DNA of 64,000 nt from Lachnospiraceae bacterium. Its GTDB lineage: Bacteria; Bacillota; Clostridia; Lachnospirales; Lachnospiraceae. This document shows positions 50,631 to 59,478 of the stretch, one piece after another. The first letter of the stretch is position 1. The number at the start of each line of letters is the position of its first letter. The stretch spans positions 1 to 64,000 of the forward strand of contig JAILLN010000059.1 of assembly GCA_024693135.1 (NCBI GenBank). The letters run 5' to 3'. The notes under the pieces were generated by a model. That model did not search any database and was not told the origin of the DNA. It saw only the letters and a program-made list of their open reading frames with translations. A program made the translations under genes and the position numbers.

Positions 50631-52907
50631 TCACAGATCCGTTTTCTTGATCTTTTTCGCTTCCTGTATGATCCTCCTCAGCCTTTCGTGGTCAAAATCC
50701 CCTTCACCGAAGCCGATCACGGTACGCAGGGGGCTGCTGTCCAGGGAGGATGCATCCATCTCGGCCGATATGGCTTCCGACCTGGTTTCCTTTTTTTCAT
50801 GGACATGCTTATGGGAATCAAGTACCGGCTCTAAAAGCGCCGTAAGCTCCGGATCCTTTAAGAACACATCATAAGTCGTATCCTCATCAAACCGGACCGG
50901 AAGAGGGACCGTGGATTCTACATTGATCTTCTTGGAGAGCAGGATATTCCTGGAGGAGCTTCCGATCTCAATATTATAATCCCCGCTTTCCACATGCCAG
51001 TCAGAAATCTCTACGTTATAATAGGCAAAGGCCCTCTTTTCCAGAGAAAACGAAACCGTTTTGGTCTCCCCCGCCTTCAGGGCTACCTTTTCAAAGGCCT
51101 TAAGCTCCCTTAAAGGCCGCTGGATCCCGTTCGTTAACGGTGCCACATACAGCTGGACCGTCTCCTTTCCCGACATCCGCCCGATATTGGTCACATCCAC
51201 GGAAACCTCCAGGGTATCGGTATCCTTGATCTTTCTCTTTGAAACCTTCAGGTTTGCGTATTTATACGTCGTATAGCTTAAGCCGTGGCCAAAGGGAAAC
51301 CGGACATCCATTTTCTTATAATCATAATAGCGGTATCCCACAAATACTCCTTCGGCATAGTTGACCTGATCACGGTATCCCGGGAAATTCAGGTAGGAGG
51401 GATTATCCTCCAGCTTCAGCGGGAAGGTTTCCGGAAGCCTTCCGGAGGGATTTGCCTTGCCGAAAAGAAGGCTGTATTCCGCACTGCCCACATTCTGCCC
51501 GCCAAGATACATCTCGAGGATCCCCTTCACGTCATCTGCCCAGGGCATTTCCACAGGAGAGCCGTTATGAAGCACCACCACTACATTCGGCTGTACCTTC
51601 AGCACCTCTCCGATCAAAATGTCCTGGCATTCCGGCAGCCGCATATGCTTCCTGTCATAGCACTCGCTTTCATAAACATCCGGAAGCCCGGCAAATATCA
51701 CCGCCACATCGCTTTTCTTCGCGGCATTCACCGCCTTCGTGATCAATGTGTGGTCGATCTCATCCGGTTTATCGCTGTATCCGTCTGCATAAACGATATC
51801 ATGTCCCTTCCCCTTTGCCGCATCCATGACGGAAGTGACCCGGAAGGCATTGATATGGGAGCTGCCCCCTCCCTGGAACCTGGGCGCTTTTGCAAATCTT
51901 CCGATGAATGCAATGGTATCGTTCTTATCCAGCGGAAGCACACCTCCCTCGTTCTTGAGCAATACGGCGCATTCCTCCTCGATCCTGCCTGCAAGCTCAT
52001 GATCTGCTTCCTTATCCCAGGACGGAGATTTCGGCTTATGCGAGCCGCATTGCTCGACCCAGTTCAAGATCCTCTCCACTGCCCGGTCAAGGACAGCTTC
52101 CGAAAGCCTCCCGCTTTGGACTGCCTCCACGATCTCCCTGTCATTGATCCCATAGGAACCAGGCATCTCCAGATCCATGCCGGCATCCAGTCCCTTCACC
52201 CTGTCCTTCACGGCTCCCCAGTCGCTCATTACGACGCCCTCATAGCCCCATTCATTCCTCAGGATGCCGGTGAGGTATTTTTTATTCTCCGACATATGCG
52301 TCCCGTTGACCTTATTATAGGAACACATGATCGTCCAGGGCTTTGCTTCCTTCACCGCTCCCTCAAAGGCCGCAAGGTAGATCTCCCGCATTGTCCTCTC
52401 ATCTATGTTGGCGCTGGCCGTCAGCCGTCTGTATTCCTGGTTATTCGCGGCAAAATGCTTGATGCTGGTTCCCACATTCCTGCTCTGCACTCCACGGATC
52501 ATGGCTCCGGCAAGCTGGGCTGCCAGATAGGGATCCTCCGAAAAATATTCAAAATTCCGTCCGCACAGCGGAGACCTTTTAATATTGACGGCAGGCCCCA
52601 GGATCGTATTGACGCCTTCTGCCTGGCATTCATTGCCGATGGCCTTTCCCATTTTCTGGACCAGTGCACGGTCAAAAGACGCCGCCGTGGCACAGGCCGT
52701 GGGAAAGCAGACTGCCTTGATGCTTTCCGAATTTCCCACATGATCATCCTTCAATGTCTGCCGCCTTAAGCCATGAGGGCCGTCACTCACCTCCAGTTCC
52801 GGGATATTTTGGCTTTTTACCGCCTTCGTATGCCAGAAATCCCTCCCGGAGCATAGTGATGCTTTTTCCTCCAGCGTCATGTTTTTGATTATTTTCTTGA
52901 TATCCAT
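50631..52907 (-). CDS. GH3 family beta-glucosidase, cytosolic
   Basis: The 758-residue protein has no signal peptide. It shows the GH3 N-terminal barrel (LEVSDGPHGLRRQ, LGPAVNIKRSPLCGRNFEYFSEDPYL, SIKHFAANNQEYRR) with the nucleophile Asp in VVMSDWGAVKDR. The (alpha/beta)6 C-domain follows (FIGRFAKAPRFQGGGSSHIN), and then a fibronectin III-like domain (about 575-650). It should release glucose or a related sugar from imported oligosaccharides. ATG at 52907 follows GGAAAGGAAG. An extended -10 (TGTTAAAAT) is visible upstream, but I see no strong -35. Confidence 0.92.
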   Translation of the reverse strand: MDIKKIIKNMTLEEKASLCSGRDFWHTKAVKSQNIPELEVSDGPHGLRRQTLKDDHVGNSESIKAVCFPTACATAASFDRALVQKMGKAIGNECQAEGVNTILGPAVNIKRSPLCGRNFEYFSEDPYLAAQLAGAMIRGVQSRNVGTSIKHFAANNQEYRRLTASANIDERTMREIYLAAFEGAVKEAKPWTIMCSYNKVNGTHMSENKKYLTGILRNEWGYEGVVMSDWGAVKDRVKGLDAGMDLEMPGSYGINDREIVEAVQSGRLSEAVLDRAVERILNWVEQCGSHKPKSPSWDKEADHELAGRIEEECAVLLKNEGGVLPLDKNDTIAFIGRFAKAPRFQGGGSSHINAFRVTSVMDAAKGKGHDIVYADGYSDKPDEIDHTLITKAVNAAKKSDVAVIFAGLPDVYESECYDRKHMRLPECQDILIGEVLKVQPNVVVVLHNGSPVEMPWADDVKGILEMYLGGQNVGSAEYSLLFGKANPSGRLPETFPLKLEDNPSYLNFPGYRDQVNYAEGVFVGYRYYDYKKMDVRFPFGHGLSYTTYKYANLKVSKRKIKDTDTLEVSVDVTNIGRMSGKETVQLYVAPLTNGIQRPLRELKAFEKVALKAGETKTVSFSLEKRAFAYYNVEISDWHVESGDYNIEIGSSSRNILLSKKINVESTVPLPVRFDEDTTYDVFLKDPELTALLEPVLDSHKHVHEKKETRSEAISAEMDASSLDSSPLRTVIGFGEGDFDHERLRRIIQEAKKIKKTDL

Positions 52908-53126
52908 GCCGATCTTCCTTTCCTTCCCCAAAGTACCAGAAAGTCCGCCTAAAACCCTTGCAAAGCCTGTCATTCCCAAGGCGGCTCATGCAGTTATCTG
53001 ACAATTCAGCCTCCAAAGCCGGAATATATGCACACAATCCTATTTTAACATAATTTTTCCGAATTGAAACAGACTATTTCGCAAAAAGAAAAGCATTTCC
53101 CTCCTTTCCCCGGCCCGGTACGGAAG

Positions 53127-53156
53127 TTGACATTGCGGCCTTCGGAAACATAAAAT
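53127..53156 (+). promoter_or_regulatory. Sigma-A-type promoter of the NUDIX-truA pair
   Basis: Consensus TTGACA (53127-53132), an 18-base spacer and TAAAAT (53151-53156) lie 57 bases before the ATG at 53214. Confidence 0.78.
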
Positions 53157-53213
53157 CAATATGCGGCCGGGATGAAAATCTTTGACCCAAAATAGCCAAA
53201 AAGGAATAAAGGG

Positions 53214-53786
53214 ATGAAATTAAAGAGCATACAGAAGATCCATGCGGGCCGCTTCGTTCACCGGTACGACCTCGTCTATGAGACAAAGAACGGCGGAGAA
53301 AAAACCTATGAGATGATAAGCCGCGATCCCAGTCTCCAGACCATCGAGGACCTGCATAATCCAAAGGCGGATGCCGTAGCCATGATCCTCTTCGATGAAA
53401 GCCGAAGGAGGCTTCTTCTCAACCGGGAATACCGGATGGCCGTAGGGGACTGGGTCTTTAATTTCCCCGCCGGACTCATCGAACCCGGGGAATCCATGGA
53501 GGAAGCGGCAAGGAGGGAGCTTTGGGAGGAAACCGGGCTCTCCCTCATAAGCATCGATGATATGATGGGCAGATGCTACTCTGCCATCGGATTTTCCAAT
53601 GAGACCAATCTCTGCTTCATCGGCAGGGCAGGGGGCGCTTTTCACCCCAGCAGCTCAGAATATGAGGAGATCCAGGCCGGCTGGTATGAAAAAGAGGAAG
53701 TAAGAAAGCTGCTGGAAACAGAGCCCTTTGGGATCCGGGCCCAGGTCTTCTGCCATCTCTGGAGCCATTACAACATGCCGTTTTAG
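53214..53786 (+). CDS. NUDIX hydrolase, ADP-ribose pyrophosphatase-like
   Basis: The 190-residue protein has the NUDIX box GLIEPGESMEEAARRELWEETGL (about residues 90-112), with the metal-binding REXXEE core. It also has an N-terminal strand region (KIHAGRFVHRYDLVYE) like those of ADP-ribose pyrophosphatases. It probably cleaves ADP-ribose or a related nucleoside diphosphate sugar. truA follows after 31 bases and is likely co-transcribed. Confidence 0.88.
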   Translation: MKLKSIQKIHAGRFVHRYDLVYETKNGGEKTYEMISRDPSLQTIEDLHNPKADAVAMILFDESRRRLLLNREYRMAVGDWVFNFPAGLIEPGESMEEAARRELWEETGLSLISIDDMMGRCYSAIGFSNETNLCFIGRAGGAFHPSSSEYEEIQAGWYEKEEVRKLLETEPFGIRAQVFCHLWSHYNMPF

Positions 53787-53817
53787 GGCTTCTGCATTAA
53801 CCTTAAGGAGGGATCAT

Positions 53818-54558
53818 ATGAAACGAAATGTAAGGATGGTGCTCCGCTATGACGGCACCCGGTATCTGGGATGGGCCAGACAGCCCGGAAAGGACATGAC
53901 CATCCAGGGAAAGATCGAAGCTGTCCTGGAAAAAATGACGGGATCGCCCGTCCAGCTCATCGGTGCCGGGAGGACGGATGCCGGGGTCCATGCCAGAGCC
54001 CAGGTCTGTAACGCCATCTTCGATACGGAGCTTTCTGAGGAAGAGATCCTCTCCCATATGAACCGCTATCTTCCGGAGGACATTGGCGTCGTCAGTGTGA
54101 AATTTGTTTCAGACCGTTTTCACAGCCGTTACAATGCCTCAGGAAAAACCTACCGCTACACCTTCTGGATCGACACGGCAAAGCCCGTATTTGAAAGAAA
54201 ATACGTGACCATCCTGGAAAAAAAGCCGGATACGGAAGCCATTAGGCGGGCATCGCAATTTCTGCTTGGAGAGCATGATTTTAAGAGCTTCTGCACCAAC
54301 AGCCACATGAAAAAATCCACCGTCCGTACCGTAGACAGCATCCGGATTGAGGAAAAGGGCTCTGCCATAAGGATGTATTTCCACGGAAACGGATTCCTGC
54401 AGAACATGGTAAGGGTCATGGCCGGTACATTGCTTGAGGCAGGATATGGAAGGATCAGGCCGGAGGATATCCCCCTCATCCTGGAAGCCAGAGACCGGAG
54501 CAAGGCCGGGCCCACCGCTCCGCCCCAGGGGCTGATGCTGATGAAGGTAGACTACTGA
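53818..54558 (+). CDS. truA: tRNA pseudouridine(38-40) synthase
   Basis: The 246-residue enzyme isomerises uridines 38-40 in the tRNA anticodon arm. It shows MVLRYDGTRYLGWARQP at the N-terminus, the catalytic Asp in GAGRTDAGVHARAQV, and FLQNMVRVMAGTLLEAG near the end. ATG at 53818 has GGAGGGATCAT directly upstream. The 3' end overlaps the convergent XRE gene by seven bases. Confidence 0.95.
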   Translation: MKRNVRMVLRYDGTRYLGWARQPGKDMTIQGKIEAVLEKMTGSPVQLIGAGRTDAGVHARAQVCNAIFDTELSEEEILSHMNRYLPEDIGVVSVKFVSDRFHSRYNASGKTYRYTFWIDTAKPVFERKYVTILEKKPDTEAIRRASQFLLGEHDFKSFCTNSHMKKSTVRTVDSIRIEEKGSAIRMYFHGNGFLQNMVRVMAGTLLEAGYGRIRPEDIPLILEARDRSKAGPTAPPQGLMLMKVDY

Positions 54559-54980
54559 CCTTTTTCCGGCTCTATGCGGTAATTTCCTACATTCTGGCCC
54601 AGGGAATCCACCGTGGTACGAAGGACATCATATACCACATTCAGCTCCCCCACAGAGGCTTCCCCGATCATCCTCTGTATGCTTTCCCGGACTGCACCTC
54701 CCTCCAAGGGGGCCTCATAGAGCAGAAGATCGGCAGGAACCTTCAGAACCTTTGCGATCCGCACAAATACCGGAAGGCTCAGCTTCGTGCAGCCCGTCTC
54801 TATATGGCTTAAGTGAGTGGGCGTGATCCCGGCCATACGGGCAAGGCATGCCTGGGTCAGGTTCCTTTCCTTTCTGCATTCCCGGATTCTATCCCCGATA
54901 AAAATATAATTCAAATCCTCCACCGATTGGCTCCCTGCCTTTCCACGATTTTTCTGGTTGTCTGTTTTCCATGCTCCCAT
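54552..54980 (-). CDS. XRE-family helix-turn-helix regulator
   Basis: The 142-residue protein has a Cro/CI-type HTH at residues ~28-85 (IGDRIRECRKERNLTQACLARMAGITPTHLSHIETG). A short helical C-terminus follows, with no recognised ligand domain. It should be a DNA-binding repressor with unknown targets. GGAG lies four bases before ATG. A CTAGGG...CCCTAG dyad with 19 bases between arms (about 55042-55072) in the divergent region could be its operator. Confidence 0.85.
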   Translation of the reverse strand: MGAWKTDNQKNRGKAGSQSVEDLNYIFIGDRIRECRKERNLTQACLARMAGITPTHLSHIETGCTKLSLPVFVRIAKVLKVPADLLLYEAPLEGGAVRESIQRMIGEASVGELNVVYDVLRTTVDSLGQNVGNYRIEPEKGQ

Positions 54981-55127
54981 TCTGCTCCGGATCCGTCCCG
55001 TTGTATATGTTAAAAACTATGTTCAGGTTTACGGTAGAATCTAGGGGGAAAATATGATAAGCTATCCCTAGGATTTCAGGGAAGGCTCTAAAGGAAGGCA
55101 AAAAGCCGTCCAGAAAGTGAGGATTCC

Positions 55128-55934
55128 ATGCCTGCAACTTATGCCCATTACCGATTTGGGAAAGACGTATACCGCGCTCTTCCAAAGGACATCAAACAAG
55201 TGATCCAGGACTACCGGCATGCATTCTGCGTGGGCCTCCACGGGCCGGATGTGCTCTTTTATTACAAGCCGATGGAGGATAACCGGGTCAGCGAGGCGGG
55301 ATATGATATGCACAAAAAGACCGCAAAGCCTTTTTTTACGGGAAGCAGGTATCTGATCCGCAATACCTACCAGAAGGATAAGCTTTATGCAGAAGAGGAA
55401 TTAAGCTACATTCTCGGCTTTATCTGCCATTATGCCCTGGATCACGGATGCCATGGCTATATCCGCTCCTATGAGGAGGCCAATGGAGTCAGCCACTGCG
55501 AGATCGAAACAGAATTTGACTGTGCCCTGCTTCGGATCGACGGCCGGGATCTGTCAAAATACAGCCTTTCCGGACATATTGTCCCCTCTCTTCGCAATGC
55601 CCAGATCGTATCTGAGTTTTTCCCGGCGATCAGCGACCGGGAAGCACTGGATTCGCTCCGCTCCATGAAGCATTGCATCGCCATCCAGCAGGGAAGGCGG
55701 CCCCTTCAGCTTTTTGCCATGAAGCTTTATGCAAGAATGACCGGAAAATACCATACCCTCATCGGCACGGTAATAAAAAAACATCCGGACCGCAGATGCG
55801 AGGAAAGCAACCGCCGGCTTCTGGAGCTGTACCAGAAATCCGTCAGCATTGCCGTGGTGCTGATCAAGGACTATCTGAATACCAATAAAGAGCTGGGAGG
55901 AGGCTTTTCTCACAGCTATGAGGGCGACCGGTAG
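55128..55934 (+). CDS. Zinc-dependent phospholipase C-like protein
   Basis: The 268-residue protein has the pattern of the zinc-dependent phospholipase C / S1-P1 nuclease-like family: MPATYAHYRFG at the start, LHGPDVLFYYKP, and FICHYALDHGCHGYI with His and Asp metal ligands. SHCEIETEFDCALL follows. No signal peptide is visible, so it may act inside the cell, unlike secreted alpha-toxins. The substrate is unproven. It is a single-gene unit ending near a bidirectional terminator. Confidence 0.82.
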   Translation: MPATYAHYRFGKDVYRALPKDIKQVIQDYRHAFCVGLHGPDVLFYYKPMEDNRVSEAGYDMHKKTAKPFFTGSRYLIRNTYQKDKLYAEEELSYILGFICHYALDHGCHGYIRSYEEANGVSHCEIETEFDCALLRIDGRDLSKYSLSGHIVPSLRNAQIVSEFFPAISDREALDSLRSMKHCIAIQQGRRPLQLFAMKLYARMTGKYHTLIGTVIKKHPDRRCEESNRRLLELYQKSVSIAVVLIKDYLNTNKELGGGFSHSYEGDR

Positions 55935-55960
55935 GACCGCCCTTCGCTTACGAACATAAA

Positions 55961-56006
55961 GAAAGCCTTGATCCGTCGGCATCCCGATCAGATCAAGGCT
56001 TTTCTT
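55961..56006. terminator. Bidirectional terminator between the phospholipase-like gene and tRNA-Gly
   Basis: AAGCCTTGATC (55963-55973) pairs perfectly with GATCAAGGCTT (55991-56001), with short T-rich tracts on both strands. Confidence 0.85.
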
Positions 56007-56008
56007 AA

Positions 56009-56081
56009 AGCGATAGACGAGACTCGAACTCGCGGTCTCCACCTTGGCAAGGTGGCGCTTTACCAACTAAGCTACTATCGC
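56009..56081 (-). tRNA. tRNA-Gly, anticodon GCC
   Basis: The 73-base minus-strand cloverleaf has acceptor GCGATAG/CTATCGC with discriminator T, anticodon stem CCACC/GGTGG around TTGCCAA (anticodon GCC), and T-loop GTTCGAGTC. CCA is not encoded. It has its own promoter and terminator. Confidence 0.95.
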
Positions 56082-56104
56082 ATGCTCCCCTTGACGCAAT
56101 AGCT

Positions 56105-56133
56105 ATTCTACATTAAGTAATTTTGTTTGTCAA
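56105..56133 (-). promoter_or_regulatory. Sigma-A-type promoter of tRNA-Gly(GCC)
   Basis: The minus strand has consensus TTGACA (56128-56133), a 17-base spacer and TAGAAT (56105-56110). A weaker divergent promoter for mutY (TTGACG, 17 bases, TAAGTA) overlaps it on the plus strand. Confidence 0.85.
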
Positions 56134-56155
56134 GAAAAAGATTGGACCGTAAATC

Positions 56156-57205
56156 ATGAAAAGGATAAAAGATCTGGGAGAGATCGTTACTCCCCTTCTG
56201 GCATGGTATGATGAAAACAAAAGAGCATTACCCTGGCGCATAGACCCCACCCCCTATCATGTATGGATTTCGGAGATCATGCTGCAGCAGACCCGTGTCA
56301 GCGCAGTCATCGCTTACTATCTGCGCTTCCTTGCACAGCTCCCGAATGCCTCATCTCTGGCATCCGTCAGCGACGACCGGCTGATGAAGCTCTGGCAGGG
56401 CCTGGGATATTACCGCCGCGCAAAAAATCTGAAAAAGGCGGCTCAGATCATCATGTCTGATCATGACGGGATCTTTCCTGATTCACCCCATGAGATCCGG
56501 AAGCTTCCCGGGATCGGCGAATATACCGCAGGAGCCATCGCATCCATTGCCTATGGCTTCCCTGTACCCGCCGTAGACGGAAATGTATTGAGGATCGCAA
56601 GCCGCCTGCTATGTGAGGAGCGAAGCATCGATGCGGCAAAAACCAGGCAGGATATCACGGATCTCCTTCAAGAGGCCATGCCTAAGGACCGGCCCGGAGA
56701 TTTCAATCAGGCCCTTATGGATCTCGGCGCCACCATCTGCCTCCCAAAGGGAGCGCCCTTATGCGGCACCTGCCCCATAAGCTCTTTCTGCCTTGCCCAC
56801 CGGGACGGGAAGGAACCGAATTATCCCATAAAAGCACCGAAAAAACCACGCCGGATCGAATACCGGAATGTATATCTGATCCTCCATCAAAATAAAATCG
56901 CCCTGCACAGAAGGCCGAAAAAAGGCCTTCTGGCAGGACTTTGGGAACTTCCCAATGAATCAGCGGAAAAAAGCAGCTCCCTGAGAAAATGGGGCTTTAC
57001 GGGAAATATCCCCGCAAAGGGACCCAGCCATACCCATATCTTTTCCCATATCGAATGGCGGATGCAGCTCTTTTTTGTCGAAGCAGAAGGAGACTCCCTT
57101 CCCGCCAAAAGCACCTGGGTCTGGGCCGGACCGGAGGATCTCCGCCGCTCCTACGCCCTTCCCAGTGCCTTCCAGTTCTTCATTCAGCCCTTCACAGAAT
57201 CATAA
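56156..57205 (+). CDS. mutY: A/G-specific adenine DNA glycosylase
   Basis: The 349-residue base-excision repair enzyme removes adenine mispaired with 8-oxoguanine. It shows WISEIMLQQTRVSAV with the catalytic Glu, the helix-hairpin-helix LPGIGEYTAGAIASIAYG and the Asp in PAVDGNVLRI. The 4Fe-4S ligands are C-x6-C-x2-C-x5-C (CLPKGAPLCGTCPISSFC). A C-terminal NUDIX-like domain follows (ALHRRPKKGLLAGLWELPN). The 3' end overlaps the convergent putP gene by 22 bases. Confidence 0.96.
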   Translation: MKRIKDLGEIVTPLLAWYDENKRALPWRIDPTPYHVWISEIMLQQTRVSAVIAYYLRFLAQLPNASSLASVSDDRLMKLWQGLGYYRRAKNLKKAAQIIMSDHDGIFPDSPHEIRKLPGIGEYTAGAIASIAYGFPVPAVDGNVLRIASRLLCEERSIDAAKTRQDITDLLQEAMPKDRPGDFNQALMDLGATICLPKGAPLCGTCPISSFCLAHRDGKEPNYPIKAPKKPRRIEYRNVYLILHQNKIALHRRPKKGLLAGLWELPNESAEKSSSLRKWGFTGNIPAKGPSHTHIFSHIEWRMQLFFVEAEGDSLPAKSTWVWAGPEDLRRSYALPSAFQFFIQPFTES

Positions 57206-58710
57206 ACATCCAGGATCTTCTTGTCCGGTTCTTTGGTAGCCAGGCTCACTGCCACATCGACGATGAGGCCAAGAAGGAAAGCCGGCAGGAGCTCATAGAT
57301 CGCAAGGGCTCCTCCCAGGGGAGCGATCAGGTATTTCCACACAAAGACCATCACACCGCCTGTTATCATTCCAGCCAGGGCGCCCTGCCGGTTTGACCTT
57401 CTCCAAAACAGGGAAAGCAGCACAACCGGCCCGAAGGCCGCGCCAAAACCGCCCCAGGCAAAGGAAACGATCCGAAATACGGAGCTGTCAGGATTCCTTG
57501 CAACAAAAACCGAGACGGCCGATATTATAACTACAGTTATTTTAGCAATCTTCACTGCTGTCTCATCCGAAAGCTTCTTCTTTCCGAAGGTCTGCAGCAG
57601 GTCTGAAGAAATCGCGGAGGAAGAAGCCAGAAGCTGGGAATCCGCCGTTGACATGGTAGCCGCCAAGATCCCAGATAATATCACACCTGCTATTATTGCC
57701 GCCAGGATTCCATGCTCGCTCATAAACCATGCAATCAGAATGATCACCCTTTCTGCATTTCCGCTGCCCTCCAGGGTATCGATGATCCCAGCATCCGACA
57801 TGGCCAGGCCGATAATCCCGATCAGCAATGCCGCAGCCATGGAGATCACTACCCATATGGTTGCCACTCTCCTGGAAATGGCCAGCTTTTTCTCATCCCC
57901 TACGGCCATGAAACGGACCAGGATATGAGGCATGCCGAAATATCCAAGACCCCAGGCCAGGGTGGAGGCAATGGTCAGCCCTCCATAGACCCCTGCAGAC
58001 ATGGTTTCCGGGTCATAGCCTTGATTAATGTTCAGATAGCCAGGGAGAGCCCTGGCATTTTCCATCACGGCTCCCATGCCTCCGGCCTGTACCACGCCAA
58101 AGCAGATGACCACCACCAGAGCTATGCTCATGCAGATGCTCTGGATCAGGTCTGTGGTACATACAGCCCGGAATCCTCCCAGGGTGCAGTACAAGGAAAT
58201 AATGATGGCACTGCTGATCATGGCAAAGAGATAATCTACATTAAAGAGGGTATTGAACAGCTTTCCGCAGGCGGCAAACCCGGATGCCACGTAGGGAATG
58301 AAGAATATCACGATGATGATGGCTGAAACCAGCGTCAGGATATTCTTCTCATCCCCGTAGCGCTTGGAAAAATACTCCGGTATCGTGATGGCGCCTACCT
58401 TTTCGGTATACCGGCGGATTCGCTTTGCCGTAAAAAGCCAGTTCAGGTAGGTACCGATGGCAAGCCCTATGATGGTCCAGCCTGCTTCCGCCACTCCCGT
58501 AAGATATGCCAGCCCCGGTATGCCCAGCAAAAGCCAGCTGCTCATGTCGGATGCCTCCGCACTCATGGCGGTGACAATAGGGCCGAGCTTTCTCCCTCCT
58601 AAATAAAAATCACCCGTGTCGTCATTTCCCTTTGAAAAAACGACCCCGATAATGATCATGCCCAAAAGATAAACGACGATCGCCAGGATCAGAAAGATAT
58701 TTGTAGCCAT
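57184..58710 (-). CDS. putP: Sodium/proline symporter
   Basis: The 508-residue sodium:solute symporter has about 13 membrane segments. It shows the sodium-site sequence SAEASDMSSWLLLGIPGLAY in helix 2 and LGYFGMPHILVRFMA in the middle, both characteristic of PutP. It takes up proline with sodium ions. GGGGAGG lies seven bases before ATG, and a strong promoter with TTGACG and TACTAT lies about 40 bases upstream. It is a single gene. Confidence 0.93.
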   Translation of the reverse strand: MATNIFLILAIVVYLLGMIIIGVVFSKGNDDTGDFYLGGRKLGPIVTAMSAEASDMSSWLLLGIPGLAYLTGVAEAGWTIIGLAIGTYLNWLFTAKRIRRYTEKVGAITIPEYFSKRYGDEKNILTLVSAIIIVIFFIPYVASGFAACGKLFNTLFNVDYLFAMISSAIIISLYCTLGGFRAVCTTDLIQSICMSIALVVVICFGVVQAGGMGAVMENARALPGYLNINQGYDPETMSAGVYGGLTIASTLAWGLGYFGMPHILVRFMAVGDEKKLAISRRVATIWVVISMAAALLIGIIGLAMSDAGIIDTLEGSGNAERVIILIAWFMSEHGILAAIIAGVILSGILAATMSTADSQLLASSSAISSDLLQTFGKKKLSDETAVKIAKITVVIISAVSVFVARNPDSSVFRIVSFAWGGFGAAFGPVVLLSLFWRRSNRQGALAGMITGGVMVFVWKYLIAPLGGALAIYELLPAFLLGLIVDVAVSLATKEPDKKILDVYDSVKG

Positions 58711-58750
58711 AAAAAACCTCCCCTAATAAGAAATTGCATAAACCTTTACC

Positions 58751-58779
58751 ATAGTACAGTAATAAAGTGTCCGCGTCAA
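58751..58779 (-). promoter_or_regulatory. Sigma-A-type promoter of putP
   Basis: The minus strand has TTGACG (58774-58779), a 17-base spacer and TACTAT (58751-58756). Confidence 0.8.
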
Positions 58780-58813
58780 TCTATTATGTCTTAAATTTTA
58801 ATCAATTTTTTCG

Positions 58814-58842
58814 TTTCATGCGCAGAAAATGTGTGATACAAT
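58814..58842 (+). promoter_or_regulatory. Probable extended -10 promoter of the CheC-like gene
   Basis: TTTCAT (58814-58819), a 17-base spacer and TACAAT (58837-58842) preceded by TGA (an extended -10) lie 36 bases before the ATG. Confidence 0.55.
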
Positions 58843-58878
58843 AAGGGTTACCAATAAGCACAAAGGCGGTAATCTTAT

Positions 58879-59478
58879 ATGGAAGCAAAACTGACACCCG
58901 AACAGATCGATGCTTTGGGGGAAATGGCCAATATCAGCATGGGGAATTCCGCGACGACCTTAAGCCTTATGGTCTTTCATAAGGTAGATATCACCACCCC
59001 AAGGGTTGAGATCATAAAAAAGAGCCAGGCTCTGGATGATTACGATCAGACCTGTGTTTTTGTCAATATTCATTTTGTGAAGGGGCTCACCGGCAATAAC
59101 GTGCTGATCCTTAAGGAGCATGACGTGCTGGTGATGACAGACCTGATGATGGGCGGCAGCGGCAAGGATGTCACCGGCGAGGTTGGCGAGCTGCAAAAAA
59201 GTGCAGTTTCAGAGGCAATGAATCAAATGATGGGCACCTCTGCCACCTCCCTTTCCTCCATGTTCAACATGACCGTAGACATCAGTACGCCTTCCGTAGA
59301 AACCATCGATGTGAAGAGCGTCAAGGTATTTGAGAAAATGTTCGACAATCCGGCCGACCTGTTTGTCAAGATTTCCTTCGACATGAATATAGAAAATCTC
59401 ATCGACAGCATCATGGTCCAGCTCTATCCGCTGGATTTTGCCTTGAAGATGTTTGAGCTGTTCAGCTCCATGCGTTGA
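58879..59478 (+). CDS. Stand-alone CheC/FliY-N-type CheY-P phosphatase
   Basis: The 199-residue protein is two CheC-type repeats. Repeat 1 has LGEMANISMGNSATTLSLM followed by VDITTP. Repeat 2 has SEAMNQMMGTSATSLSSMF followed by VDISTP. Both keep the Glu and Asn that dephosphorylate CheY-P. The N-terminal sequence LTPEQIDALGEMANISMG is closest to the N-terminal domain of FliY, but the C-terminal FliN domain that docks to the flagellar switch is absent. It probably acts on a receiver protein. No flagellar or other chemotaxis gene is in the window. Confidence 0.85.
   Translation: MEAKLTPEQIDALGEMANISMGNSATTLSLMVFHKVDITTPRVEIIKKSQALDDYDQTCVFVNIHFVKGLTGNNVLILKEHDVLVMTDLMMGGSGKDVTGEVGELQKSAVSEAMNQMMGTSATSLSSMFNMTVDISTPSVETIDVKSVKVFEKMFDNPADLFVKISFDMNIENLIDSIMVQLYPLDFALKMFELFSSMR

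Noticed and set aside
51285..52769. A 494-codon plus-strand open frame opposite the GH3 beta-glucosidase
   Set aside because: It is antisense to a gene with intact GH3 motifs, is rich in His, Pro and Arg as such shadows are, and has no start signal.
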